Below are positions 9,962 through 23,242 of a stretch of 64,000 nucleotides of DNA, piece by piece. A model generated the notes under the pieces. The model was not told where the DNA came from. It did no database searches and was given only the letters and a program-made list of their open reading frames with translations. The stretch is from positions 1 to 64,000 of the forward strand of contig JBAMDO010000070.1 in the NCBI GenBank assembly GCA_037074765.1, given 5' to 3'. A program made the position numbers and the translations under genes. The stretch is from Mansonella perstans. Its lineage: Eukaryota; Nematoda; Chromadorea; Rhabditida; Onchocercidae. Each line of letters begins with the position of its first letter. Within the stretch, counting starts at the first letter, position 1.

Positions 9962-12900
9962 ATGTCAAAAGGTACATCAAGTAAACGTCGACATGGCTGT
10001 AAGACGCTACGCGAACAAAGCAGTATGACTTCAAATTATACCAAATCATCTATTGTGGCTTCCAGTAGTTCCAGTACAAATCTCTGTCCTTCAATCTTTA
10101 ATGGACCGTCATTACCTGGTATGCTGAATTTTGTTTACAAAATTCATGGCAAAAAAAAATTCATGCTTACGAAATTTAGAATAAATTTTCCTCTAAAGTG
10201 ATGCGAAATTTTTTTTCCAAGAATCTTTGCTTTTGCACATCAAAAACAGTAATTGATGTAAAGAAATTATGCGTGACTACTTTTCTCAGTTATATCTTGA
10301 TCTCTTGATCTAAATCATATTCATTCGAGGAATAGAATAACCAGTAGTATAATACAAAATTAGCTTGCGAAATTTTCTTGTTCAAAATTTACTCTACACA
10401 AAATAATTTAGAAATTTATGCTTAGTTAATGCCATGTTCAATAGGTGGCGATATAAATCGCTGTCCTCCAGAAAGCATGCCCTGTGAGCCGTCCACTTCG
10501 AATGTTTCCAACATCCACCAGATTGCCAACGAAAATTCTGATTTAAGTGAGCAGTTTTTATTTTTTAAAAATATTTTCTCTTGCTTTAAGTGATATTTAC
10601 ATTTCATGTTTCAAATTTAAGTGACATCTTACTCTCTCGATTTGCATTAATTTTTGCCTGAATCACATTTTTTCTTGTACTTATTAAATTCCATCGAAGA
10701 CTATTGCTTTTAGTGATCTTGCAAGATTTTGAAGTATTATTTCTTAAAATTAGTATCATTTTCCACATCTACGCTTTATTTATAAATGCAGATTCGGAAG
10801 TTTTACTTTCTTTACCTGTTCTCTCAACAATGGATACGAGCGCGCCGTTGGCTAATTTAGACGATAACGATCATTGCTATGTTGGTTTAGTTAATCAAGC
10901 AATGACTTGTTATCTGAATTCATTGATACAAACGTTATATATGACACCTGAATTCCGAAACGCGATTTATGGGTAAGGTATTTATTTGAAAATTAGAGGT
11001 TTGAGGGAATTACTGTTAATAAATCGCTTTATATTCATCAGCTTTTAAATCAGAAAGTGGAAAAAAATATAATTGACAAATTATGAGTGTCTTAAAGCAG
11101 TAGATCAAGACTTTCTGATTTAAAAGCTGATGAATATCGCATGTTTAACAATAAATTAATTTATTACGATTCTTCATAATCAACTAGAAAACATCTTGGT
11201 TGATTATGAAGAATCGGATAAACAATCGCATGTTTAACAATAAATTCAATTTTATCCGGTTTTATTTCATGAAAGGTGTCATGAATGCAATATTTCTTCA
11301 CTTCATAAATATTTGTAGGTTGTATTTTAGGTGGAAGTTCATCGGTTCTGAAGCGGCGGAGGCTAGAAGTATTCCATGCCAGCTACAAAAATTATTTTTG
11401 CTATTACAAACTAGTAACCGTGAATCGCTGGAAACAATCGATTTGACTGCATCTTTTGGTTGGAGCAATTCGGAGGGTAAGATTTCACATGCATGTTTGG
11501 ATTCTTAGTTCATAAATAACCTAGTAATCTAACTTTTTGACTCAAAAATTTCCAGGTCTTCTTTTTTATTAGTTGACTTCTATTAATTCCACTTTATGTT
11601 TTAATGACCGTGCGAACTTAGAAAGTTGAAAAATGTCTTATTGTTTTTCCTTATATAAATTATTTTTCTTATAGCCTACGAACAACACGACATTCAGGAG
11701 TTATGTCGGATAATGTTTGATGCACTAAAGCAGAAATGGAACAAGGCAGACGCTAGTTTCCAGGAGCTATACAGGTTAAATAGAGGATCAAATTTTAATT
11801 AACACGAAATAATTTTACATTCTTTATTTTACGATGACTTGTATTTTTATAATGATTTGAAAGGATATTATAGAGGCAATATGGAGGATTTTGTCAAGTG
11901 TCTTTTTTGTCAAAAGGAAAATGTTAAACAGGATGAATTTCTGGATTTGCCATTGGCAGTGAAGCAGTTTGGTGCGAACGATGCCTTCAAAAGTGTGGTA
12001 AGCTTTGTATATGTGTATTGTATAGCAACCTTTTTTCATGTAATTTACTTATTTAAGAAGTCTTTATAGGAAGAAGCGCTTCATGCTTTTATCAAGCCTG
12101 AAATATTAGAAGGAAGCAATCAATATTACTGCGAAGGGTGCAAAAAAAAACAGAATGCATTGAAAGTAAGATATTAGGAACATATTGTTTTTTGATATCT
12201 TCCTATTTTTTTTTGTTTTTTATATGATTGTTTCGTGTATTCGTCGTTGTATTCATTATAGGGTTTGCGAATAATAAAATTCCCATATTTGCTCTCGATC
12301 CAACTTAAACGTTTTGATTTTGATTGCAATACACTTCATCGCATCAAATTAAACGACAAGTACGTTTGTTTATTTTTGTTTTCAGTATTTTTATCTTGGT
12401 GACTCTTAAAAGTCACCAAGATAAAACCAAGATGACCCGCCGAGGTTTTCGTAAAATTCTATTGATTTATTTTAGAATGACTTTTCCTGCTGTACTCAAT
12501 TTGAACGAATTCGTTTACGATACAACGAAAAGTGAACCGCCGAAGAAAATGAGCTGGGTATCGGCCGTTTCGAACCCAAGGTTTTCTTTACTGCGTTATA
12601 TCAGTTATATGACGGAACCATTTATGTGTCTATTATTTATGACTGAACTATTTATGTGCCTATTATTATTATATATTGTTGAAAATGATATCTTTGGGTT
12701 TTCTTCATGTTTTAATTGTTGCAGAAAAAAAGATGAATCGACCATATCAAAACCGAATTTACCCGATTATGGTAACAATTTTCATGAGCATGGAAAAGTT
12801 ATAAATTCATTACCAAAAATATATTATTATTTAATATTCTGTTGTAATTCTTTGCCACATTGCTGACAGGTTATGAACTAATGATAGCCTGTAAAATAAA

Positions 12901-15900
12901 TAAAATCCTCTCATAATTAATAGAATGTTCTTCCTAACTTATTGATTAAATTATCAATAGTTATCATAATATGTCTCAAATATATTAGTATGCCTTAATT
13001 ACTTAGTGTCTCGTGCGGAACAGAATGATGGTCACTTGGATGAACAAGAAGTTGATATGTTGCTTAAAAGAGATGGTCCGTTTCTATATGAATTATTTTC
13101 GGTAATGGTCCACCAAGGAAGTGCTTCAGGAGGCCATTATTTTGCATATATCAAGTGAGTTTTGGGGCTCTTTTAATGTATTAAAAGGACGATGCTCATA
13201 GTTGTGCTTTTTAGAATAAATCAAATCCTTTGTACTAATTTCTGTTATTATGTTTGAATTTTTATGGAAAAATTATATACCAGTGTTAATGCTTGAGATC
13301 TCTAGTAATGTCTTTTTGGAGCATCATCCTTTAACACTATTATTTTTGTTATTTTTGGTGATGAATAATGATTTATTTCAATAACTCATGGCTTTGTTTT
13401 TTCTAGGAATATGGATCAGGATAAATGGTTTTGTTTTAATGATAGTAGCGTAACTCCTGCTTCAATTGAAGATATTCATCGTACGTTTGGAGGCTGCTCT
13501 GGTGGTTGGTCATCGGGAAACACAAATGCTTATATGTTAATGTATAGACAGGTTTTGGATTTTTTTTTGTTTAATAATCGAATCACTGAAATTAAGGAGT
13601 AATTTTTTTTGAATACTTTTATAACGAAAAGAATCTGCAGGATGAATTTTTTCCAGATTGACCGAAAACGAAATGAAAGATTTGTGAAAACAAGTGAATT
13701 AGCAGATCATCTTCTGGAACGTCTAAGACGATGTGAAGAGCTGGAAGAAGAGAAGCTTCGGGCGAAACAGTACAGAGAATCGCTTGTTTCGGTAAAACTC
13801 TATATACTAAAACTGTTTTATTATATTCGTTTCTGCTTAAGTACCTCACCTTGTTTATAATTGTGATGCGGATTTGTAAATCAGATCAATTGTAAGTTCC
13901 ATTAGTGATTGTAATTTTTCCACTATTGCTAAATTGCAGAGATATATTTTGATTTCAGATTAATGTAATGTTTAATGGAGCCCATATTGTACCGAATATT
14001 GCTAATCTAACGGACGCAATGAAATTTCCGTATACGGCAAAATTATCTGAAATTTACGATGCAGTTTTTCAAGCCTTCTGTGGGAAGACTTCGATTTCAA
14101 GTTCTGATGCTCGCCTGCTGTTGTGCAAGGATTTCACTTATTCGATCACACGTTCATTCACGGAAAAAGAAATGCAAAAGGTGATCGATGCGAAATGTGA
14201 AATCCGATTATTAAATATAAATATTTATTTCATATTACGTTTTGATTGTTTGGCTATTATGTATATCCCTGCTTATCTGTTTTCGAAAAAGCAAGGAGAA
14301 TGTAGTAACAAGGAAATATAAGCATAGAAATTTCAGACGTTGGAGGAGATATATCCTGGATGTTATTTGAAAAGCTTATACCGCCCGATCGTGTATTTTC
14401 TGTTAGATGTCAAACCGCCTGAAGCAAAATTTTATCATATTTATGCGGATGAATCAGTTGGCACAGTAAAATTAATCGCGGTTAACATTGAAAATGGGAC
14501 TTTGCTGCCAACTTTTCAGATGCAATATCACGATAACGAAACAATTAGCACGATAAAGCAGAAATTGGGACAGGTGTCTTAATGTTATATTTGAATGACC
14601 AACTGATTGGCAGCAATTTAGACTCTGCTGAAAAATATTTTTTTGTAGATTTTCGATATTTGTGAAGACAAGACTCGCAACCTGCGTTTAGTAGTCGATA
14701 AAGGAATCGCTGCCTCACCGACAATGGTGTTACTCGATGATCACAGTTTTACCTGTGCACAGGCTTTTCTTAACATCACAAATGTCAAGGTAAGCATTAT
14801 GAAATTACCAAGGAATCTTCCAGGGTATTTTCTGCTACTTTTTACAAATGTTCAGTTATATGTGGATATTGGTGGAGACGGATATTCAACGAATGAAGAC
14901 CGAAAAATCGATTTTGATAAATCTAAAATGTTCACCCTTTTGGAAAGAAGAAATCATGCAAAGATATTGACGATAAGCCTTCCAACACCAGGTTTTAATT
15001 TCATCCATTCATATATTTTGCGCATCGCATACAACATATCATGGGTTCCATATTTTCGTGAACATGTTATGTTTGTTTGTTTGTTTTCTGACTATAGTTG
15101 AAAAAAGTTAGTTCATTTTAAAAAAAAAAGTGAGGTTTTAAATATGTGCAAATGTTTTTAAGTAGTTTATTTTATGTCGAAGTCTAAAGAAGTCAATTTA
15201 GATGACTATGTGCAAGTTGGAATAATTCCACCATTTTCACAAGATATAAGTCGTTCAACAACTCCGATAGGAAGTATGCCCACAGACACGAACACAACAA
15301 CATCATCGGGATCTTATTCAGTTATTGATCTACGTGGTGTTCCTGCTTCAGGTATACCAGAAACACTTACGATGAAACAAACAACCCCCTCAATGGCTAG
15401 TAGTCATTTGTCATCTGTAATATCGGAGGAGGATAATAGTGTTCCGTGTTTGGTAAGTTTCATAAGAAAAATTTTCTTCTAATTACAATGTTAATTGTCA
15501 AATAACTGCATAACTAAATGTTCTATGAGGAGGGAAATAGCAGTAACTGTAAGTACTAGACTTATAAATTATTTGGTAAAGTAAGTTCCTGATGATGCAG
15601 TTATACACAGCATTCGGTCGTTACATTTCTGAAATATTATACGATGGACCGATAAAACTGTTCCTTCATTTTCGGTGTCTGGTGATAACTAGTACATTCA
15701 GTTATAACATTAAGTGCTTGTTTGTACGAAATTCTAGAATGCAATAGTTGAATTTCGATAGTTTATTTTCGTAGATGTTACTGAACATGAATGTTAAGGA
15801 CGGTGCAGGTGAGATGGAATCTATAAGTGCGACATGTACTCCGATGGTATCACCGGTTGTATCTGATAATGATGATACTGCTGATATTACTACTAGGAAT

Positions 15901-18721
15901 TCCGCTGTTGAGCGAATAACTCGTTATGAAGTAAACTTTTTCTGCCATTTAATTTCTGTTTCTATTTGGACCTGTACTTTTTCGGAAGCTTTAATTTTTT
16001 GTGAAAATTGGAATCACTTGATTTTGAAAATTTTCATGTTTTCTGACACTGAATATTTTAGCGAACATATGATGCAGTTATGGCAGCGTCGGAACAAAAG
16101 CGGCTGTTTGAAATGGACAGTACAGTAGAGGTTGAAGCAAGTACTGCAAGCTCATCTGGTGATACACTTGTAGGTGGCACACATACATATATTTCCGGAA
16201 CAACACAGTTTAGTTTTGATGTTATCATTCTTGGAAAATCACGGATGAAATCACTGAATGGTTAGTTGGAAGTTGTTCCGAATTTATATTTTGTTTTTAA
16301 GGAACTCTTTTTAGTCAACATCTGATTACTGTTCTGGTTCATCTATCTATTGTTATTAATCGAAAGTAATGTTTTGCTGACTTAGATTGGAAATAATACT
16401 TTGAGCGACTGTTTCGTGACATTGGTATTCATTTATTAAGATGTGGAGATAGATGTAGATGATCGACAGCTAGTTATTCATATGAAGCAATGGTTGTCAG
16501 CGGTAATTGGAGTTGATATGAATGAATTTGTTGTCCTCAAGCATTATAGTGCTGATGACGGTGATGGTTATGAAAGCATTGTTAACGAGGTGGAAACTAT
16601 TCATGACGCTTATTATGCTGTTCAAAAGGTATAATAATATCAATCAAATTAATAGTTATTATTATGAAAATGAAAATAATGAGATTTTTCGCGGGTTTAT
16701 TGGTGAGGTTCTTTTGATTTCGAATACAACACATCTGTTATGCTGTTATCGTAATTTATCTTAATCTACACAGATTTTTTGAGAAAATATCGCATTATGG
16801 TATTTTATTTAGTTCATGTTACTTTTTCAGTGTCTTGAGAGGTGCAGAATTTAGTATCTTAAAGAAATACAGAATTTAGTTTCTTAAGGATGCAGAATTC
16901 TCGGTATTGAAGAAAAATCGAATTCAAAGCCCTTTCCGTTGTTTTCTTTAGTTTTGCAGGTCCGAAAGGATTTTTTTTTCGAAAATTAAAAAGAGTTAAA
17001 GAAAAATGACATGTATGTTGTAGCTGTCAGTAAAATTGCGTTCGCCGTTGAAAGAGAATGAGAAATTGATACGGATTATTAGATTTGATCGTGAAAACGC
17101 TGATGTAAGTTATTTTACCAGTATCATTATTTATGGCAATTATTTGGACAAAAGATAATCTCTTTTGATTTTTTTTTATAAATTTCAGCAAGATAAGTGG
17201 TCTACACTATTCAATATTCCGGCGACGGCTGACATGTCAATACGTACATTGTTGATGCGTTGTCAGGAACAGTTGAAGAAACTGTATGCTACAAAGTGCG
17301 ACTTCAGCCAGTAAGTAAATTAGTAACGCAATATTCAAAAACTTTTTGTCGCATATGATAAATTTACTGTTTCTATAATAAATTCACTACTCTGCCTTTA
17401 AACGTATCTCATATTGATATTCGGCTGTATCACAAATAGATTTTTTGGAAATCATGATATAGCTATTATACTATGATTTCCGCTCAACTTCTAAATGGTT
17501 AATTTCATCATAATGTAAAAGAATACAAACAGCAGTTAAAATAGTAGTTGTTGCTTATACGAGCTTTATAATTCATTAATTGAAATTGTATTTTTATACT
17601 GTTTCAAAGGTTACGCTTACGAGAAGTGATTGTTGGTGGCGGAGCACCAATGCTGTTTCTTGGTGATCAGCTCGGCCGGCGTGGTCAGGAGTGGAACAAA
17701 AATCTGTATTTGCAAATTCTCTCAGGTTAAATTAACTTCAGATCTTGTTTTCACTAGCGTTTGTGCGAACCGTTTAAGATATCTCAATGCTTGTAGCAAT
17801 CCGTATTTTTGCAGATGAAGAAGTTGCGCGAGCGAAAACACATACGTCTACTCCATATCCGGTGATGGTAAGACGATGGAAATCATCAGTACCGGAAGTT
17901 ACATCTTTGATTGAACTGATGGTTCCAGTAGATAAGCAAGATCAGGTTGCAGCGCTTAAAGAACAGATCTCTTTACACTATCGTGTTCCACTCGATCAGA
18001 TCCAACTCTCAGAAGTAATATGTTTCATAAACCGCTCTGCAGTTAAACCTTACTATTTAAGTAATATCTGGAACTGACATTTTAGATAGTAATTTGAACT
18101 GATGATTGGCTGTCTTATACACGGCTGAAAAAAAAAGAAATTTTTATATTCATAATCTAGAAAAGTCATTTTTATAGGCATTTCCAACAACTGCATGGAG
18201 TAAGTGGCCGTATACGAAAGATAGAGTTGATTTATACGAAAACATTAGCTTCGGCAATAATGAAGTCCCATCTAGCGGAACATTCAATGGCAAACTCGTC
18301 TATTTCAAGTAAACTTTTTGTAGATATGCTTTTATATATTTAAATTTAAAGTTCTGAAAATTTTCAGTCAAATTATAGATATGATTTGTACGTGATTAGT
18401 AGATTATTGCCAGAATTTGTGATAATAACCGTAAATGATGTATCAAATACTGCTAATTCAATCGGCAGAGAGAATAGCCCGAAATCAAATTGTTTGGCTG
18501 CTGTTTGAGATGTGAAGGCTCATATGATTTCTTCCGATTTAAATTTGCTTAATTTTAGATTAGCTAATGAACAAGTACGTCATTTAACAGAAGAGGAGAA
18601 ACGCGCATTGAGATATAAAGACAAAGACAGCGCTGTAAAATCTCGAGATACTGCAATCTTGCGAAGAAAAGAAAGACCATTAAGGATACAGCTATCGACT
18701 AGTATTACTGAAGATGATTAA
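9962..18721 (+). CDS. usp-47: USP47-type ubiquitin carboxyl-terminal hydrolase
   Basis: 27 exons totalling 3963 bases, 1320 residues: 9962-10118, 10445-10546, 10792-10972, 11331-11476, 11675-11774, 11874-11997, 12070-12165, 12262-12359, 12476-12580, 12725-12771, 13007-13154, 13407-13551, 13657-13791, 13959-14180, 14337-14573, 14649-14789, 14856-14991, 15166-15452, 15775-15930, 16062-16260, 16441-16628, 17024-17104, 17189-17310, 17610-17725, 17815-18014, 18178-18308, 18559-18721. Cysteine peptidase removing ubiquitin; human USP47 acts on DNA polymerase beta and in signalling (known). USP domain about residues 119-483: Cys box [10 protein letters not shown] (Cys126), QQHD-type helix YEQHDIQEL, two CxxC zinc knuckles, QLKRFDFD, His box GGHYFAY (His429), FND near 446. 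Then a coiled coil ([12 protein letters not shown]), ubiquitin-like segments, a Ser/Thr-rich linker in exon 18, and the family C-terminal tail. An in-frame TAA at 9953 fixes the start. It lacks most of the N-terminal extension of long human isoforms. Confidence 0.95.
11031..11246. repeat. Two perfect inverted repeats and a direct repeat in USP47 intron 3
   Basis: Arms 11031-11058 and 11110-11137 are exact 28-bp reverse complements with a 51-nt loop. Arms 11167-11184 and 11199-11216 are exact 18-bp reverse complements with a 14-nt loop. In addition a 22-bp direct repeat (11136-11157 and 11225-11246) flanks the second hairpin. No flanking transposon ends were seen. The perfection implies recent origin, for example by template switching. 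Confidence 0.93.
12390..12425. repeat. Perfect 15-bp hairpin in USP47 intron 8
   Basis: Arms 12390-12404 and 12411-12425 are exact reverse complements with the 6-nt loop CTTAAA. The hairpin sits in the short intron between exons 8 and 9, upstream of the acceptor at 12475. Confidence 0.93.
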
Positions 18722-20239
18722 GCCAAACAATGTTTTATTTATCCATTTAGTTCCTTTTTTCGTGTGTGCTATTATAAAGCGATTATTGCTTGATGAAATA
18801 ACTAAAAATAACAAAAATCATGGGTAGTATTTTTACTGTGTGGAACATTATTATTTCTGATTGAAATTTATTTAAAATTACTAAAACACATTTGCGACAG
18901 ATCATTGTAGTTATTTTAGGCACTGTGGTAGATCTTGTTTATTTTTGCATTGAAGAGTTTAGAATGGATGATGGGAAGATGGCTTTTTAAAGGAAAATTT
19001 GAATTATTATATTTACAATTTATTCAGTGCCTATTCATCTCATGTTCATTATATGCATTGTTGCTTCTGTATGCATTTTCTATAATCATGATTGCACTGT
19101 TCTAGATGCTGATAGTTCGCTCGAGCAATCATTTTTGAAGGAGACATTTCGATATGTTTCTTTTTGCTCTTTGGTTCTCTTCGTTTCATAATACGTTTCC
19201 TTAGAAATTCTCGATTTTCTGAATCACTTCAATGGTTATGTCGTTTCGATATTACGAGAATTACTGGTTTTCATCATTAATTACTTTGCTTCTTCTTCAT
19301 TATATTTCGGCCAGAAAGTTTTAGCTTTTGGAATGCTGTATATTTTATAAGCTTTATTATCAGTCAGTTCAGATGATGTTAGATATACATGAAGCAACAC
19401 ACTGTATTGAAATCCTTAATGTTTTACTGACTGTCTTCCTCTAATATTTTTTCTAGAGATGACAATTGAAGGTAATTGTTTCGTACGACGATTCATTTCT
19501 TTGCTTAAATTCATACCCATATTTTATCCAGCTGTTTGATCCACTTATTCCCATGGAAATAGTCAAAATTTTTCATATAAACTTGTCGATGTGACATTTC
19601 CAAAAACAAACTATGACACTGTCTGATCAACTAAACAAAATCTATTCCAAGCATATAATTTTCAAAACTCATTTGGTAATTTTTAGAATTTGTTCATGCT
19701 ATCAATAATGATTTTGTAAAACAACAATTGATCTGCTTTCTAGTTCATATGTTTCTTGTTTTTATGGATTTTGATAAGTTCTATTAAATGATTTATTATT
19801 TATCGTACTAATTAGAAGCAACTGAACACATCTATTACCCATTTGAAAGAAACAGTTTAGATGGCTGGATATATTGGATTACAATATGTCCTACAGTATG
19901 GTAGAAATAATTCATTTTGTTTTAAAAGTATGCAAATTTTTGAATTATCTCCATCATGAGGCATATTAGAAGGAAATATAGTTCAGCCAATTAATTATAT
20001 CTTTTATCTTATCACATTAGAGTATATTACACAGCGTGTAGTAACTAGATAACATATTATGAAGGTGTTTCGAATATTTCATTAATTTACTGATTCCCCT
20101 TGGTAGCATATGAAAGAAGGTCAACGGGTCAATAGACGATGAATGCATCAGATTTCGATGGAGCTTTAACTTGATTAAAATCCGATGCCAACAGTTATGA
20201 GTAATTGAAAGTTATCTCGTACCAAACATTTGTTTACTT
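18722..20239. other. Intergenic region between USP47 and the Gly/Tyr peptide gene
   Basis: Holds the USP47 3'UTR, with no perfect AATAAA near the stop, and the 3' side of the convergent minus-strand peptide gene. No further coding exon or RNA gene was recognised in 1.5 kb of AT-rich sequence. Confidence 0.5.
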
Positions 20240-20846
20240 TCATCCATAAAAACCGCCAATTCCGCAACAACCCATACCGTAACCATTCAAACCAGTACCA
20301 TATGAACCATAACCACCAATTCCACCATAATTTCCGTAGCCGCCGATGGTTCCATAATTTCCATAACCATAACCATAACCGTAACCATAACCTGGATTAT
20401 TTAATAGATTTGTAATGTTTGAATTAATAAATGCTAAAAAAGATGAATTTAATTATTAGGTATTTAAAAAAAGCTTTGCATGGACAGACAAACACCGAAA
20501 TGCATAAAACAGATTCAATCATTCATTTTTTCCCGTTTCTTTAAAAAAAGTAACAAATTAATATCATATAGCTCAGAATACTATTTGAGATATGCAGCAT
20601 ACACTTTTGCATAATTGAAATTCATTGAAATTTGAAACTTTTGATTAGATCTAGCATTTAAACTAAATTATTATAATATATGAGAAAGATGAACAGAAAA
20701 GTTGAAATTCAAGAAAAGTAATCAGTCATACCACTGCCACATCCAAATACACTGAATCCATTACAGCTACTAAAGAACTGTCCTTCGGTGACGGATAATA
20801 ACAAAAGCAAAAGTGTTGATGATATGAGTTGTGTCGTTCGTATCAT
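20240..20846 (-). CDS. Small secreted glycine/tyrosine-rich peptide
   Basis: Two exons on the minus strand, 20846-20732 and 20433-20240; 309 bases, 102 residues, the phase-1 junction closing exactly. Residues 1 to about 23 form a classical signal peptide (charged MIRTTQ, a run of Leu, cleavage near TEG-Q). The mature part begins QFFSSCNGFSVFGCGS, then a short Asn-rich linker, then about 55 residues of Gly and aromatic repeats (GYGYGYG, NYGGIGGYG) ending in a CCGIGGFYG-like tail. Four cysteines remain after cleavage. Gly/Tyr-rich secreted peptides in nematodes include neuropeptide-like/caenacin antimicrobial peptides and cuticle or eggshell proteins. The sequence alone does not choose between them, so I give no symbol. 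An imperfect GGT/TAT codon alternation underlies the repeat. Its own TATA box lies upstream and USP47 is its convergent neighbour. Confidence 0.85.
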
Positions 20847-20923
20847 TATTATTCAACTACTTCACTTATCGACCAGTACTACTGTAAGGTGTTGAAATGT
20901 TGTAAAATCCTTTCAAATATGAT

Positions 20924-20931
20924 TTATATAC
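20924..20931 (-). promoter_or_regulatory. TATA box of the Gly/Tyr peptide gene
   Basis: GTATATAA on the minus strand, about 80 bases upstream of the ATG at 20846. Spacing would put transcription start about 50 bases before the ATG. A clear TATA box close to the start suggests a strongly regulated, tissue- or stage-specific gene. Confidence 0.6.
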
Positions 20932-22257
20932 CCTTGTTGTTGACAATGCCTTACCAGTTTTTTTCTTTTGTTTGCTATTGTTTGACCTTTTATTGAAATG
21001 TAAAAGTATACCATTGAATTTTCTACAACTAAAACTACAATGAGTTAAATTTAAATAGTGAATTATTTTTGCTACTATTCATTTCTAGCCAACACAAATA
21101 TCACAAGTGGTACTTGTCATGAGAGAAATTGCTACTTTTACTATTACTATTAACTATCAACAGACGCAGTTGTTACTTAATAATTAATTAATTATGGCAC
21201 TTTAATGATTATTGATTATTCATTATTATTGTTTTTAATACTTTCACTATTCTTCTTCTTCTTACCATAACTGTTATTGTTATTGTGATTACCATTACTA
21301 ATTATTCTATCAATTCTTTTGAATGTTCACGATTGTTTCTTTTTTTTTTGCTGTATTTGATAAATAAGTTTTTGTTACAGTCACGAATGAGAATTGTTTT
21401 TCTTTCTTACTGTATTATGTATTATTTGTCTTAAGCAAATGTTATTTGTTATTTATTTAAAAATATTATTTGTTTTATTGTATTAGGTAAATGTGCAAAG
21501 AATTTTCTATCACACAGTTTGTTGACAAAGACAAATAAGTTTTGTTTACATATTTTATTTCATTTTGTTTATATCATTAATATTATAATTTACGATTAAT
21601 CTAAAAATATGTTTAATCGGATGAAAAGAAAGAAGCAGTTCATGAATTATTCTGGAAAACTGTATTATTAAACGAATCAATCATGATGATTCCGGCTGAT
21701 TCTTGATGATTCCGGAAGGCTTTATTTTCGTTTTTTTCCTTTTTGCACTATTTTATTGATTAGCTCAATAATTAATTTTTTGTATAATACACTTCTTGAA
21801 TTAGGAAATTATGTAATTGCTTACCTTTTGTATGATTCCATATAATAAAATCAAAAAGGGAATGTTGATATTGATGTTAATTAGTTAATAATTAACGCTT
21901 CTATTATCTAGTTTTCATCCATTATCCGACATATCCCACTGGTATTCACTCGTTCTAATTGCATGTTCTCTATATTATTATGATTATTTGGTAGTGAAAA
22001 TAAACCATGATTATTTCATTGTATTTTTATTATTTTAACTTTGTTGAAATCCTTATTTAATTCATTAAGTAACTTTTTGTTTGTTTTATTATGGAAAGCG
22101 AGAAAATTGTTTGCTTAAGTTCACATGTCATCATCCATATGTCATTCGATCAATAAAGTTTCCGAGATAGCATTGTATCCAGGGATTATTTCCAAGAGAT
22201 AATATTTGAATAATGAAACTTTTTATAATTTTTTAATACTTTTAAATATTACCTACT
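20932..22257. other. Intergenic, AT-rich
   Basis: Upstream flank of the Gly/Tyr peptide gene. It is strongly AT-rich with many short ATT-type runs and no coding signal that I can support. Confidence 0.5.
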
Positions 22258-23242
22258 ACAACAACAACAACAACATCACATGTACACAAGACAGACAGAC
22301 AGACAGATAATATAAATACACACACGCACACACAGACACACACACACAGACACAGACCATTCTTGTTAGTAGTGGTTTGCATGGTTGTAAATTGAAATGA
22401 GGAAGAAACCGGCTCTTCTCTTTCAATTTCTACTTTTTTTTTTTCACCCTTTTCACCTTTGCTTCTACTCTTAAACTACGCTTATATATATATATGTGTG
22501 TGTGTGTATGTGTGTGTATGTGTGTATGTGTGTGTATGTGTGTGTATGTGTGTGTATGTGTGAAGCGAACATTGTTTTGCGGTAATTCATCCAAGTTATT
22601 TTTTATTTTTACTTCTTATCACTATTACAGTTGGTTCTATCAAATTACTACTTTGACGATATATTGTATATATGAAATAGATTAGGACATGGTCTGTTAA
22701 TGTGAACGTGGAAGAGAGAGAGAGAGAGGAAGGGAAGAACTTTTGTGTTATCATTATTACCAATTGTGTTGTACATGGAACTGTCACAACATACACATAC
22801 ACACACACATGCACACGCATACACACATACACACATGCACACATACATGTACACACATACATATACTTGCGAATACTCGTAGCACTTCATAATAATATTA
22901 TTGTCTCATTATCATTGTTATCAAATTTATCACTATTATTATTGGTTGAGAGGAAAGGTATGTGTAACTTCTGGAAAACGACCATTCTTAACATCCATCG
23001 TTTAGCGAGCAAAAAAAGGAATTCAATTCCATGTATCATCATTACTCAAACTGCTTTCATTCATTTCTTTACAAAAATCCATCCATCTATCTATCTATCT
23101 ATCTGTGTGTGTGTGTGTGTGTGTATGTGTGTATGTGTATGTGTGTGTATGTGTATGTGTGTAGGTGTTTAGTGCACATATGTGTGTATGTGTGTGTGTG
23201 TGTGTGTGTGTATGTGTGTATGTGTGTATGTGTATGTGTGTT
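22258..23242. repeat. Microsatellite cluster
   Basis: Several simple repeats within 1 kb: (ACA)n about 22258-22275, (CAGA)n about 22290-22308, CA-rich 22318-22352, (TG/TATG)n about 22483-22562, (GA)n 22712-22730, CA-rich 22776-22866, (ATCT)n about 23083-23103, and an interrupted (GT)n about 23103-23242. Long apparent reading frames over these tracts are artefacts of the repeats. Confidence 0.9.

Noticed and set aside
20230..20415. Plus-strand His/Asn-rich frame
   Set aside because: It is the complement of the Gly/Tyr-repeat exon; the minus-strand reading has a signal peptide and a phase-correct intron.
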